A stretch of DNA of 64,000 nt. Origin: an uncultured Xylophilus sp. Its GTDB lineage: Bacteria > Pseudomonadota > Gammaproteobacteria > Burkholderiales > Burkholderiaceae_C. The translations under genes and the position numbers were made by a program. How positions within the stretch are numbered: position 1 is the first letter of the stretch; the number at the start of each line of letters is the position of its first letter. This document shows positions 55,455 through 64,000 of the stretch, piece after piece. The stretch covers positions 62,001 to 126,000 of the forward strand of contig CAJYQL010000025.1 of assembly GCA_913776965.1 (NCBI GenBank), written 5' to 3'. A model generated the notes under the pieces. It saw nothing but the letters and a program-made list of their open reading frames with translations. It made no database searches and was not told the DNA's origin.

Positions 55455-55738
55455 TAGACAGTTGATTCCTGTCTGGCAATTTGTCTGGCAAGCTGTCTTG
55501 GAAGATTTTATATATAAATCAATGACTTAACTCGTTCCCAGACAAACAAGACAAACAAGACAACGTTTACCAAGAGGAGAGAGAAATCACAAGGAGGGAT
55601 CGGTGACGGAGGAAAGGAGTCATAGGGTGTTTTTCCTTGTCTGGTTTGTCTTGTTTGTCTGGATTCGAATTTATCCAATCAAAACAACGGCTTAAACGCA
55701 TGGAAAACAAGACAACTCCCAAGACAGCTTTTGTCTGG
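55455..55738. repeat. Symmetric array of TGTCTKG repeats, origin-like
   Basis: Twelve copies of TGTCTGG/TGTCTTG (or complement) in four trios: 55470-55500 at 12-base steps, 55538-55562 inverted at 9-base steps, 55638-55662 direct at 9-base steps, 55708-55738 at 12-base steps (two inverted, one direct). The two 9-step trios form a near-perfect 25-base inverted repeat. An AT-rich stretch lies at 55504-55528. It separates the HTH genes from the primase-helicase gene, as expected of an iteron origin or a dense operator. Confidence 0.75.
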
Positions 55739-55784
55739 TTTGGTCCAGGTTGGAAATAATGGGTGTTCAAGCCCCAAATTTCTG

Positions 55785-55811
55785 TTGACAGTTTTGTTTT
55801 CAAGATACATT
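55785..55811 (+). promoter_or_regulatory. Predicted promoter of the primase-helicase gene
   Basis: TTGACA (55785-55790), 15-base spacer, TACATT (55806-55811) within AAGATACATTA, a variant of the shared box. Start codon 60 bases downstream. Confidence 0.6.
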
Positions 55812-55870
55812 AGTGCATGTCGCCGTCCTGGCGGCAGGGATTAAGCACCCCATAACACGGAAAGCACTCC

Positions 55871-58363
55871 ATGCAAGTCAAAAACGCGAAACTCTCTTCC
55901 CTCGTCACTGATGCCTCTTTGAAAGTGGCCCCGACCCCGCTCGTCGACGACGGTGGCTGCAAGTTGATCCCGTCGTCATCGGTTAATGTCACGCCCGACG
56001 GCACTGTCATGGTCGAGACGGTTCCCGCATACAAAAACTACGAAGAAGCCGCCCTGCGAAAGATTGGCATCGACTCGATCGCCGCGGCGGTTGCGGGCAT
56101 CACCTTCGATGGCGACGTGCCAACCCCGCGCGCAAGCTTCCAGGGAGGGCTGTACCAGCCCCCTGGCTTCAAGTCGAACCTCGCCTTCGAAGATCGCCTG
56201 TTGGTGGCTGCCTCGATGCTCGACGCGGTTGCAGCCGATGCCCAGGGTCTTCCTTGTGTTGCCCTTGCCGCGGCGTCCACGGGTGTGCCCGAGGGCCTGC
56301 TGAAGCTCCTGGGGGACCGGACCCTTGTGCTCGTGCGTGACGGCACCAAGTCGGCTGGCAACGACGCCATCCGCGCCTTGGAAAAGGCCTTCAAAGCCGC
56401 AAAGCCCAATTCGCCTGTGGTTGTGGTCACGTGCCCGTCTGCAGAGAGCTTCAAGCTCAAAGAGGGCGAAGAAGTCACCCTCGGCGTATGGCTGAAGCAG
56501 CGCTCGTCGGCGGTCGTCAGCTCCTCTATCTCAAAGAAGGTCCGTGAGAAGCGCGATGAAACCAGCCGTTCCCGGACAGGCGGCGGGTTCGTCCCGCTCG
56601 GTTTCAGCGGCGACAACTGCACCATTTTTTCGCTGAGCCGGAACAAGATCATCGACCTGTCGCCGAACGATCTGACCAAGTGGTCAAGCATGGCCAACGC
56701 TGTGGGCGCCGGCTTTCTGCGCTCAAACTACTTGAAAGTTTCGGCCGAGACGAAGTCCGAAACCATCGACACGCTCGCCCTGGGCCTGGACATCAGCGCG
56801 CGATGCCAGGAGCTTGGCGATTTCCGACGCGATCACGTTTTCGGCGATGGGGTCTGGCGTAACAGCGAAGGCAAGCTGGTCATCAACAGCAAGATCGCCT
56901 TTCACGCAGATGGCAGTCTTGCCAAGCGCCTGGACGGCGACGCGATCTACGTCGCGGGGCGAGACCTCGGCATCACCCCGGATACACCCGAGGCCACCGC
57001 CGAAGAAGCTCACACGGCGTTTGAGTTTTTCAAGCGCTACAACTACACCAAGCGCGGAGATGCCTTGAAGGTTTTCGGGCACACGGTGAACACTTACACC
57101 GCGGGCGCGAACGAATGGCGCGGTTGGCTCCTTCTGACCGGCCTGCCTTCGGGCGGAAAGTCGACGCTGATGCTGTATTCGAAATCACTGCTGGGTGAAG
57201 CGTGCGATGCCGTGGTTGGCGGCAGCGAAGCGGGCATGCGTCAGGGCGGCGGCATGAGTTCGCTCGGATGGTTTTGGGACGAAGCAGAGTCTGAAGAAGG
57301 CGGTCAAGGCGAGTTCCGGAAGATGATGGCAAACCTTCGAAAAGCAGCGAAAGGCGGCGTTGAGAAGCGCGGATCTTCGCCAGGTAATGTTGTTGAGCAC
57401 GCCATCAAAGCTCAAGCGATGTTGGCCTCCAACAAATTCCCCGACCTCAAAGCGTCAGAGGTGACGCGTATGTTCGTTGTGAAGCTGGAGAAGTTCACAG
57501 ACAAAGGCCTGAAGCCGCACCCGCTCGTGCCCAATCCAAAGGCGGGCAGGTTCCTGGCCGCGGAAGAGATGGGTCGCAAGCTGTTCATGCGCATGATTCG
57601 CTCGAATGATCGCTATTTGCTAAACCTCGAGCAGGTGAAGATCGCCTTTGCTTCGGACAGCCGAGCGAGCGACACGCTTGCGCCTTGCATCGCTGCATCT
57701 TTCACCGCCCTGCACGACGACGTGCTCGACAAGGACACGGCGGCCACCTGGCTCGCAAACTTCGACTTCGCAGAAGACCTGGCCAACATCGAAGAAGCCC
57801 AACGAAGCACCGGAATCATTGAGCACATCTCGCACATGCAAGTGCCACCGAAGTGCCTGGCCCAGGGAACGCTGCCCTGCACGATGTTGGATCTGTGGCA
57901 CGTTGCCCGCCATGGCGAAGGGGCTTCGAAAGCCAACGCCATTGCCGCTCTCGCAGTGATGGGCATGAGCGTACAGCCGAGTGGACACCGCGGCTCGATG
58001 GAGATCCGATTCTTCCCGAAGCGTGCCGGCCTTCGTGAACTTTTCAAAGGCACGCAGTGGCAAAACGAAGACTTGATGCGCGCATTGCTGAACGACCCGC
58101 GCACGGACAACAAGATGTCGATCAAGACTGCCGAACTGCGAGTTGAGTCCGCCAGGTTGAAGGCCCAAGGCGCTCAGACTTTCACGCCTGTTGGCGGTGA
58201 CGAGAACCGCACGACCGGCGAGCGCTTCGTTGTGCTCACGCTGGAAGAGATCGACGAAGCCGAAGAAGCCCGCACCGTCCGCGCAGCCACGATCGCTGTC
58301 CACGGCGACCCGGTTGCGAAATCGAAATCCGAAAACGCCACCGAAAAGCAAGCGGCCGCTTGA
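55871..58363 (+). CDS. Toprim/SF3-type primase-helicase, P4-like
   Basis: 830 residues. A Toprim-like region (TLVLVRDGTKSAGNDA) near residue 150-170 and a helicase-type ATPase with Walker A GLPSGGKST (424-432) and Walker B GWFWDE (Asp470, Glu471). Gives the element an autonomous replication or primase activity. Follows the repeat array and precedes a strong terminator. Related to DUF927-type proteins of integrated elements. Confidence 0.82.
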   Translation: MQVKNAKLSSLVTDASLKVAPTPLVDDGGCKLIPSSSVNVTPDGTVMVETVPAYKNYEEAALRKIGIDSIAAAVAGITFDGDVPTPRASFQGGLYQPPGFKSNLAFEDRLLVAASMLDAVAADAQGLPCVALAAASTGVPEGLLKLLGDRTLVLVRDGTKSAGNDAIRALEKAFKAAKPNSPVVVVTCPSAESFKLKEGEEVTLGVWLKQRSSAVVSSSISKKVREKRDETSRSRTGGGFVPLGFSGDNCTIFSLSRNKIIDLSPNDLTKWSSMANAVGAGFLRSNYLKVSAETKSETIDTLALGLDISARCQELGDFRRDHVFGDGVWRNSEGKLVINSKIAFHADGSLAKRLDGDAIYVAGRDLGITPDTPEATAEEAHTAFEFFKRYNYTKRGDALKVFGHTVNTYTAGANEWRGWLLLTGLPSGGKSTLMLYSKSLLGEACDAVVGGSEAGMRQGGGMSSLGWFWDEAESEEGGQGEFRKMMANLRKAAKGGVEKRGSSPGNVVEHAIKAQAMLASNKFPDLKASEVTRMFVVKLEKFTDKGLKPHPLVPNPKAGRFLAAEEMGRKLFMRMIRSNDRYLLNLEQVKIAFASDSRASDTLAPCIAASFTALHDDVLDKDTAATWLANFDFAEDLANIEEAQRSTGIIEHISHMQVPPKCLAQGTLPCTMLDLWHVARHGEGASKANAIAALAVMGMSVQPSGHRGSMEIRFFPKRAGLRELFKGTQWQNEDLMRALLNDPRTDNKMSIKTAELRVESARLKAQGAQTFTPVGGDENRTTGERFVVLTLEEIDEAEEARTVRAATIAVHGDPVAKSKSENATEKQAAA

Positions 58364-58376
58364 GCCGTGGCAAAAA

Positions 58377-58409
58377 GAAACCCCGGTCGCCGTGAGGCGC
58401 CGGGGTTTT
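58377..58409 (+). terminator. Terminator behind the primase-helicase
   Basis: GC-rich stem CCCCGG-t-CGCC / GGCG-CCGGGG, loop GTGA, then four T, 14 bases after the stop codon. Confidence 0.8.
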
Positions 58410-58522
58410 GTGCAGCTGGGTAAGCGGTCCAACTGCGGTTCGTCGAAAGCACTCCAACGATGACGTAATTCTAATCTCAGAGCGCGTTACATGCAACTAT
58501 TTTTGCTGTTTCCGAAGTCTTT

Positions 58523-58534
58523 AAAGATACAATA
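58523..58534 (+). promoter_or_regulatory. AAAGATACAATA box before 58569
   Basis: Identical to the boxes at 7083 and 27789; -10 TACAAT at 58528-58533. Lies 35 bases before the gene. Confidence 0.65.
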
Positions 58535-58568
58535 ACGGATCAGTTCCGAACACGAAAAGGTTCCCTCC

Positions 58569-59009
58569 ATGGCCCGCATTTCTGCCGCAGACATTCTTGC
58601 GGCGATCAAGTCCGACAACCCGCCAAAGTTGGCCATCGTCGGCAGCAGCGTCTCGACGAAGGGCCGGCACAACATGCTTGTGAAGATCCGCCCCTCGACG
58701 CTCAAGCGCGTGCAGGCCGTGGCTCTGGGCCCTATCTACTTGCTGATTGAACAAGCGCTCCTGGAGCTCTGCGAGGACCTTGAGAAAAGCAAGGTTCCGC
58801 GCATTCCCATTCTTGCGTCGAAGTTCAACCCGACTGCCGAGGACCTCAAGGAGCTTGAAGAAGCCGAAGCGCGAAAAGTCGAAGGCAAGAACGTCAATCG
58901 CCGTGTGAAAAAAGGTGAGCCGGTTTGGCCAGGAAGAGAGTCGGAGGTGACTGACCTGACAGACATCTCAGACTTTTTTCAGACGCGGATACCGGGAAAG
59001 CGAGGCTAA
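58569..59009 (+). CDS. Small DNA-binding-like protein, paralogue of 59210
   Basis: 146 residues. The middle (GRHNMLVKIRPSTLKRVQAV) resembles a ribbon-helix-helix start and matches the protein at 59210 (GATLMRIRPTIWRDLEEL). Lys/Glu-rich tail. May control replication or integrase genes. Confidence 0.7.
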   Translation: MARISAADILAAIKSDNPPKLAIVGSSVSTKGRHNMLVKIRPSTLKRVQAVALGPIYLLIEQALLELCEDLEKSKVPRIPILASKFNPTAEDLKELEEAEARKVEGKNVNRRVKKGEPVWPGRESEVTDLTDISDFFQTRIPGKRG

Positions 59010-59209
59010 CAAAATGCGCCTCGACGATCCGCGTGCTGATTTCAGTCGCTCCTTTTCTGGCTCGAAAGGTCCTGGTGTTTCGGCGCCGAAACACCCGCTG
59101 AAAATTACCCGAGATCGGCTGATGATCGCTGCATTGCGAGTTTCGCTTTTTGGCGAAAACTCGAAGAGTAACTACACTCATACCTCTCTAGACGTGTATG
59201 AGGAATGCA

Positions 59210-59707
59210 ATGGCGGAAGTCGAGCAGAAGAGTCGGGGCAACGCCGCGTACCTCGCCAAGGTGGCCCGGGAAGCGGCTCAGAAAGAGCTGAGGGAGCTTG
59301 CATCGCCGAAGGTGAGCAACGGTGCCATCAAGACTCTGGAGTCGATGCAGGTGCCTCCAGGCCGCAAGCCAAAACTGATCATCACGGGACGATCGAGCAT
59401 GGACGGTCGGGGCGCGACGCTGATGAGAATCAGGCCGACGATCTGGAGAGATCTCGAGGAGCTCGAGGTGACCGGCACGCGGCAATACCTGATCGTCGAA
59501 GCAGCTCTTCGGATGTTCATCGGCCACCTTCAGTCGCTACCAGAAGACAAGCCGATGGTGCTGGACGCGGCGACGATGCAGCCAACGCCAGAGGATCACA
59601 GGCTGCTCGAAGCGACTGGAAGAGTCGTCAAGAAGATCCCACGAAAGCGCGTGCCAAAGACGTCGTATACGGACCTCGAGGACAACAAGCGCCCGCTGTC
59701 GAAGTGA
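59210..59707 (+). CDS. Small DNA-binding-like protein
   Basis: 165 residues from ATG 59210 (AGGA at 59201). Shares the beta-strand/helix core with 58569-59009. The stop overlaps the GTG of the excisionase-like gene. Basic C terminus (KKIPRKRVPK). Confidence 0.7.
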   Translation: MAEVEQKSRGNAAYLAKVAREAAQKELRELASPKVSNGAIKTLESMQVPPGRKPKLIITGRSSMDGRGATLMRIRPTIWRDLEELEVTGTRQYLIVEAALRMFIGHLQSLPEDKPMVLDAATMQPTPEDHRLLEATGRVVKKIPRKRVPKTSYTDLEDNKRPLSK

Positions 59708-59910
59708 AGCGCCTGGCCGAACTTTTCCAGTTCTCAACACACGTGTCGAACGTGGTCGCGGCGCAAATTCTTGGTCTTCAGCCACAGACGCTTCGGCGCT
59801 GGTCGAGCCACCAGACCGGGCCGATCCAGTCGACCCTTGGACCCTCGGGCCGCAGGATGTGGGCGATTGCCGATCTGCAGAATGTCCTGGACGGCAAAGC
59901 CTCTCTTTAA
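59704..59910 (+). CDS. AlpA/excisionase-like HTH protein
   Basis: 68 residues from GTG 59704 with a MerR/AlpA-type HTH (AAQILGLQPQTLRRW) and a short basic wing (GRRMWAIADLQNVL). It ends four bases inside the convergent integrase gene. Position and size suggest a recombination directionality factor. Confidence 0.75.
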   Translation: MKRLAELFQFSTHVSNVVAAQILGLQPQTLRRWSSHQTGPIQSTLGPSGRRMWAIADLQNVLDGKASL

Positions 59911-61262
59911 ACCGCTTCGACTTCAAGGGCCGGAAGCTTCGCCTTCTCCCGCACGAACTCTTCGAGCCGCACCAGCTCCTCGCGCAAGGCATCGATTCGG
60001 CGGGGTTTGTAGTGCTCCTCCATGCTGCTGACCGAGTGGCCCATGATCTGCTCAACGGCCCCCGATGGGCACCGAGCCGCTTCGCCCACCAACGAGAAAG
60101 TGCGTCGCAGGCCATGGGGGGTCAGGTGCTTGATTTTTGCGTGCTCAATCACAGGCGCGAGCGACTTGCGGGCATCTTGCACGTACCCGAGTTTCGATCG
60201 CGGAGCTGCGAAGACGTACGGGTTCTGGTCGACTTTTGGCATGCTTTTGATAACGGCCTCGAACCAGGGCGCGAGCGGAATTTCACGAGTGCGGTGAAGC
60301 GTCTGCGTGCTTTTGTCAGCGATCGTGAGTTTCTTCAAATCGAAGTCGATGTCGGACCACTTCAAAGCTGCAAGCTCTTGACGCCGTGCGCCGGTGATCA
60401 GGAGCCCTGTCAAGTAGCCGGCCATCGTGCGATTGGGCAGCTTCGACACGCCTTCAAAGAACTTTTCGAGCTGCACGATCTCGACGAAATCCAGCCGGCG
60501 CACGCCGGTTTTAGATGGCAGGTTGTCTTGCACAGTCGGTGACCGCGCAGGGTTTCCATTGATCAGGCTTTTGTACTCGCGCTCTCGCGATGCCCAGCGA
60601 AACATCCCGCTCAGGCTCTCGGCCGCCTTGTTCACGACGGCGTACCCAGGCGGGTTCACGCCGGGCTCGCCGCGGAATCGTTCTCCAATCCTGTCGAGCT
60701 CGTCGCCCAGGATGTCGGCCAGGGCGTCATCGTCGAATTCACCGATTGGAATGTCGCGGGCAACGAACAGCGGCCCTTGAACTGTGCGCCTTTCTCCACA
60801 GCGCGGGAACATCTCGCCGCCTTCGTGCATGGCTGATTTCAGCGATCGCAGATACGTCGGCGCCCATGGCCTGCCCCTCTTGCCGACACCTCTGGCGATG
60901 TAGGCCTCCCACACCTCTCCGACAGTGATCTCGATCCGCGACTTCGCCGCAATGGCCTTCGCAGTCTCGGCCTCCCGATCTTCGCGCTCCAGCTTCGGAT
61001 GGATCCCTCGGTCGATGAGCGTGCGCATCCTGCGCGCTTCTTCTTGTGCCGCTGGGATCGTCCAGGTCTGGGTGTTGCCGATCACCAGGTTCACTGCTTT
61101 GCCAGCCATTGAACCAACAAAGAGGAACGCTGGCTTGCCACGGGGCCGAATGCGAACGTACAGGTTGGGCGTGTCGGCATCGATCAGGAACCCTGGGTTC
61201 TTGTCGTCCACGGGGCGGAGGTCAGCGATGCGCTTGACCGACAACTTCACTTTATTAGTCAT
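59907..61262 (-). CDS. int: Tyrosine site-specific integrase
   Basis: 451 residues with an N-terminal arm-binding domain of the P4-like type, then the catalytic domain with Arg293, HGLRR (His383, Arg386), His409 and the nucleophile Tyr418 (EEHYKP). Catalyses integration at tRNA-Thr. Its start codon is 30 bases from the inner arm repeats and 168 bases from attR. Confidence 0.95.
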   Translation of the reverse strand: MTNKVKLSVKRIADLRPVDDKNPGFLIDADTPNLYVRIRPRGKPAFLFVGSMAGKAVNLVIGNTQTWTIPAAQEEARRMRTLIDRGIHPKLEREDREAETAKAIAAKSRIEITVGEVWEAYIARGVGKRGRPWAPTYLRSLKSAMHEGGEMFPRCGERRTVQGPLFVARDIPIGEFDDDALADILGDELDRIGERFRGEPGVNPPGYAVVNKAAESLSGMFRWASREREYKSLINGNPARSPTVQDNLPSKTGVRRLDFVEIVQLEKFFEGVSKLPNRTMAGYLTGLLITGARRQELAALKWSDIDFDLKKLTIADKSTQTLHRTREIPLAPWFEAVIKSMPKVDQNPYVFAAPRSKLGYVQDARKSLAPVIEHAKIKHLTPHGLRRTFSLVGEAARCPSGAVEQIMGHSVSSMEEHYKPRRIDALREELVRLEEFVREKAKLPALEVEAV

Positions 61263-61275
61263 GCCTCGATCATCT

Positions 61276-61312
61276 CTTACCTTGGCCCCTCAAGGTAAGG
61301 CCAAGGTAAGGG
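61276..61312. repeat. Right terminal repeats, probable integrase arm sites
   Basis: AGGTAAGG units in direct tandem (61293-61312, identical to 4915-4934) preceded by an inverted copy CTTACCTTGGCC (61276-61287). Just upstream of int. Confidence 0.7.
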
Positions 61313-61429
61313 AATTTGAGCGACGCCGATCAACGCGATCCAAACATTAGTGCACCTAGAATCGTCCCCTCACAGGAGAAATGCCTCTGAAAGGCCTCCA
61401 AAACAACACCGATCAACACCGGAAACTTT

Positions 61430-61478
61430 TCATTCGTAATGAGAAGGTCGGGTGTTCGATTCATCTCTCCGGCACCAA
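61430..61478 (+). other. attR: right attachment-site repeat
   Basis: Exact 49-base copy of 4809-4857, the displaced 3' part of tRNA-Thr. The acceptor 5' half is missing, so no tRNA can form here. Confidence 0.93.
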
Positions 61479-61485
61479 AACAGGA

Positions 61486-61517
61486 AACCCCCTGGTTCGC
61501 AAGAGCCAGGGGGTTTT
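61486..61517. terminator. Strong bidirectional terminator, ancestral tRNA terminator
   Basis: Stem AACCCCCTGGTTC / GAGCCAGGGGGTT with loop GCAA and five T. Before integration it stood directly behind tRNA-Thr. It now may end the gene at 61560 on the minus strand. Confidence 0.8.
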
Positions 61518-61559
61518 TCCTTGGGGCGTCCTGTCATCGAGGACGCTGCGACTGGGCTG

Positions 61560-62450
61560 TCAGCCGCTGCGCTTGCCCACCAGCACGTCCACCAGTTCCG
61601 GCACGAAAGTGCTGCCTCCCGCGATCCGCACCCCTTCGCCGAAGGTGGCGTGTACGGCTTCGGCGATGACGTGCGCCGCGCCGGTGTCCTCCGCCATGGC
61701 GTTGTAGTAACCGAGATCCTTCTGCGCATTCGAGAGCGCGAACTTCAAACCGGTCGGGTCCTGCGCGGTGAGGAAGGGCCGCAGCCGCTCCAGCGCCGCC
61801 CCGCCGCCGCCGCCTTGGGCCAGCACGTCGGTGAACACGTCCATCGCCACGCCCGCCCGCTGCGCGCAGGCCGCCGCCTCGGCGATCAGCGCCACCGAGC
61901 CGAGCGACACGTAGTTGTGCAGCAGCTTCATCCGGTGGCCGGCGCCGACCGGGCCGGCATGGACGATGTTCTCGGCGAAGCACCGCAGCAGCGGCCGCCC
62001 CTCTTCCAGCAATGCAGCGTCGGCGCCCACCAGCAGGTTCAGCCGGCCTTCCGCGGCCTCCTTCGGCGTGCGGGTCATGGCGGCGTCCATGAAGCGGCCC
62101 CCGGCCTGCTGCACCGCCGCAGCCAGGCGCTCGGTGGAGGACGGAACCGCGGTGGAGCAGTCGATGACGATGGTGCCGGGCCGGATGCCCGACAGCACGC
62201 CGCCCTCGCCGAGCAGCACCGCCTCGACCTGCGGCGTTCCGGTCACGCAGAGCAGCACGATGTCGCAGACGGCCGCGAGCGCTGCGGTGCTCGCTTCGCT
62301 GGTCACGCCGGCAGCCTTCAGGGCGTCGAGCGGCTGGTTGCCGGGATGTTCGAGGACGGTCAGCGGATAGCCGTGCTTCGCGATGTTGCTCGCGATGCCG
62401 TGGCCCATCAGGCCGATGCCGACCATGCCGATGCGGGGACGTGTGCTCAT
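61560..62450 (-). CDS. NAD(P)-dependent beta-hydroxyacid dehydrogenase-like protein
   Basis: 296 residues with the Rossmann motif GMVGIGLMGHGIA, the substrate segment and a conserved Lys in GHRMKLLHNY. 3-hydroxyisobutyrate dehydrogenase family; substrate unknown. Follows the aldehyde dehydrogenase by 35 bases, so the pair probably serves one catabolic route. Confidence 0.9.
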   Translation of the reverse strand: MSTRPRIGMVGIGLMGHGIASNIAKHGYPLTVLEHPGNQPLDALKAAGVTSEASTAALAAVCDIVLLCVTGTPQVEAVLLGEGGVLSGIRPGTIVIDCSTAVPSSTERLAAAVQQAGGRFMDAAMTRTPKEAAEGRLNLLVGADAALLEEGRPLLRCFAENIVHAGPVGAGHRMKLLHNYVSLGSVALIAEAAACAQRAGVAMDVFTDVLAQGGGGGAALERLRPFLTAQDPTGLKFALSNAQKDLGYYNAMAEDTGAAHVIAEAVHATFGEGVRIAGGSTFVPELVDVLVGKRSG

Positions 62451-62485
62451 GGAAGTTCTCGTCGGAGGGACTGCGGCCGCGGCAG

Positions 62486-63913
62486 TCAGTCGTGCTTGAT
62501 GGAAATCGTCTTCAGGACGGTCAGGCCGTAGAGCGCCTCGAAGCCCTTTTCGCGTCCGTAGCCGCTGGCTTTCACGCCGCCGAACGGCAGCTCCACGCCG
62601 CCGCCGGCGCCGTAGTTGTTGATGAAGACCTGCCCGGCCCGAAGCTTCCTGGCCAGTCGCATCTGCCGGCCGCCGTCGCGTGTCCAGACACTCGCGACCA
62701 GGCCGAAGTCGGTGGCGTTGGCGATCCGGACGGCGTCGGCCTCGTCGTCGAACGGGATCGCCGCGATCACCGGGCCGAACACCTCTTCCTGCGCCAGGCG
62801 ATGGTCCACCGGCACATCGCGCACCAGCGTCGGGACCTGGAAGAAGCCGCCTGCCGGTGCCCCTTCGGCGATGCGGCCCTGGGCCGCGATCGTCAGGCCG
62901 TCGCGCCGCACGTCGTCAAGGAAGGCGCCCACGCGCTGCTGCTGGCTCTGGCGGATCAGGGGCCCGCAGTCCAGGTCCATCTGCGAGGAGCCGACCTGCA
63001 GGCGCGAGAACACCTCGGACAGGCGCGCGATCACCGTTTCGTAGGCACTGCGCTCCACCAGCAGCCGGCTGCCGGCGGAGCAGGTCTGGCCGGCGTTCTG
63101 CACGATCGCGTTGACCACCACCGGTAGCATCGCGTCGATGTCGGCGTCGGCGAAGACGATCTGCGGCGACTTGCCGCCGAGCTCGAGCGTCACCGGCGTA
63201 TGGTTGTCCGCGGCCGCCTTGGCGACCACGGTGCCGATGGCCGGCGAGCCGGTGAAGGACACATGGTCGATGCCGGTGTGCCGCACCAGCAGATCGCCCA
63301 CCTCGTACCCGTAGCCGGTCACGATGTTGATGCTGCCCGCCGGAAAACCGACCTCGGCGGCCAGTTCGGCCACGCGCAGCAGCGAGATGCAGGCATCTTC
63401 TGCCGGCTTGACGACGCAGGAATTGCCCGCGGCGATCGCGGCGCCGACGCAGCGGCCGAATATCTGCATCGGGTAGTTCCACGGCACGATCGATGCGGCT
63501 ACGCCGTGCGGCTCCCGAGTGCACAGCACTGTGTAGCCGTTCTGGTAGGGAATGGTGTAGCCCTGCAGCTTGTCGGCGGCACCGGCGTAGAACTCGAAAT
63601 ACCGGGCAAGGGCCGCTGCATCGGCGCGGGCCTGCTTCATCGGCTTGCCGCAGTCGCGCGCTTCCAGCTGTGCCAGCTCTTCCGCATGCTCCTGCACCTT
63701 GAGCGACAGCCTCATCAGCAGCCGGCCGCGCTCGGTCGCGGTCAGCCGGCCGAAGTCGCCCTCGTAGGCGGTACGTGCCGCGGCGACGGCCTGGTCGATG
63801 TCGGCACCGGTGCCGCGCAGGATGCTGTCGAAGGTTTCGCCGGTGGAGGGGTCGATGACCGGGATGGTTTCGCCGGTGCCCACCCATCGGTTGGCGATGA
63901 AATGCTGCTTCAT
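62486..63913 (-). CDS. Aldehyde dehydrogenase family protein
   Basis: 475 residues with the catalytic Glu in LELGGKSP, the Cys in AGQTCSAGSR and the NAD-binding FTGSPAIG. Oxidises an aldehyde to an acid with NAD(P)+. First gene of a leftward pair. Betaine/aromatic aldehyde-type enzymes share these motifs. Confidence 0.93.
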   Translation of the reverse strand: MKQHFIANRWVGTGETIPVIDPSTGETFDSILRGTGADIDQAVAAARTAYEGDFGRLTATERGRLLMRLSLKVQEHAEELAQLEARDCGKPMKQARADAAALARYFEFYAGAADKLQGYTIPYQNGYTVLCTREPHGVAASIVPWNYPMQIFGRCVGAAIAAGNSCVVKPAEDACISLLRVAELAAEVGFPAGSINIVTGYGYEVGDLLVRHTGIDHVSFTGSPAIGTVVAKAAADNHTPVTLELGGKSPQIVFADADIDAMLPVVVNAIVQNAGQTCSAGSRLLVERSAYETVIARLSEVFSRLQVGSSQMDLDCGPLIRQSQQQRVGAFLDDVRRDGLTIAAQGRIAEGAPAGGFFQVPTLVRDVPVDHRLAQEEVFGPVIAAIPFDDEADAVRIANATDFGLVASVWTRDGGRQMRLARKLRAGQVFINNYGAGGGVELPFGGVKASGYGREKGFEALYGLTVLKTISIKHD

Positions 63914-64000
63914 GAAATTCCTTGGTCTGTGCTGCCGCGGCCGAAGACATCCGGCGGCTCCGACAGGTGCGCAGACGACTGTAGGCAGCCGCCGTCGAGT

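Noticed and set aside
55455..55738. CRISPR array
   Set aside because: The repeats are only seven bases, in both orientations, with no spacers of constant length and no cas genes; iteron or operator fits better.
61430..61478. Second tRNA-Thr gene
   Set aside because: Only the 3' portion is present; the acceptor and D-arm are missing.

Overview
The window reads as a chromosome segment of a Comamonadaceae betaproteobacterium (Variovorax/Acidovorax-like; an inference from the GC-rich prfB-pepN-fbp order and protein style) that is interrupted by a 56.6-kb integrated element. The ancestral chromosome is 1-4857 (end of prfB, pepN, fbp, tRNA-Thr) and 61430-64000 (a beta-hydroxyacid dehydrogenase-type gene and an aldehyde dehydrogenase). 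A 49-bp copy of the 3' part of tRNA-Thr(CGT) at 61430-61478 matches 4809-4857, so the element entered the tRNA 3' end. It carries its own tyrosine integrase (59907-61262), a small HTH/excisionase-like gene and a 20-bp repeat near each end that looks like integrase arm sites.

Left part of the element (5264-9649, 26412-34230): three copies, in different states of decay, of an unfamiliar module. Its core is a Lon-like AAA+ ATPase without a protease domain, followed by small genes called here A (71 aa), B (70 aa), C (96 aa), D (about 77 aa) and E (90 aa). Copy 1 is the fullest but has a stop in D. Copy 2 has lost the 5' half of its ATPase and has a frameshifted C. Copy 3 keeps an ATPase remnant and gene E. 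The genes are coupled by ATGA/GTGA overlaps, and a shared box AAAGATACAATA precedes A in copies 1 and 2. I do not recognise this module as a described system.

Between copies 1 and 2 sits a sulfur/metal cargo (9870-26403): a decayed copper-type P-ATPase and YeeE/YedE-like remnant, ClC channel, LysR regulator diverging from a YeiH-type exporter, a sulfite dehydrogenase unit (SorA-like molybdoenzyme, dihaem cytochrome c, HiPIP) with beta-propeller proteins, an ECF sigma/anti-sigma pair, a phosphoglycerate mutase-like protein, a FetAB-type transporter and a truncated DUF190 gene. The cargo joins directly onto the truncated ATPase of copy 2.

The middle (34942-46203) holds an arsenic operon (arsR, two thioredoxin-type arsC, arsB, glutaredoxin-type arsC, arsH, MFS pump, plus a BASS-family permease) and a lead/cadmium operon (MerR regulator diverging from P-type ATPase, cytochrome-FTR1 fusion permease, Cys-rich peptide). 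Next comes a PIN-domain cassette with a VbhA-like small protein (47330-48889).

The right part (48849-61262) looks like the core of a plasmid- or phage-satellite-like element: a leftward operon of about 14 tightly overlapping small genes with a frameshifted rusA and a strikingly structured leader, a symmetric array of TGTCTKG repeats resembling an origin, a P4-like Toprim/helicase protein, two related small proteins, the excisionase-like gene and the integrase. I see no relaxase, type IV secretion or structural phage genes, so the element probably depends on another element for transfer.
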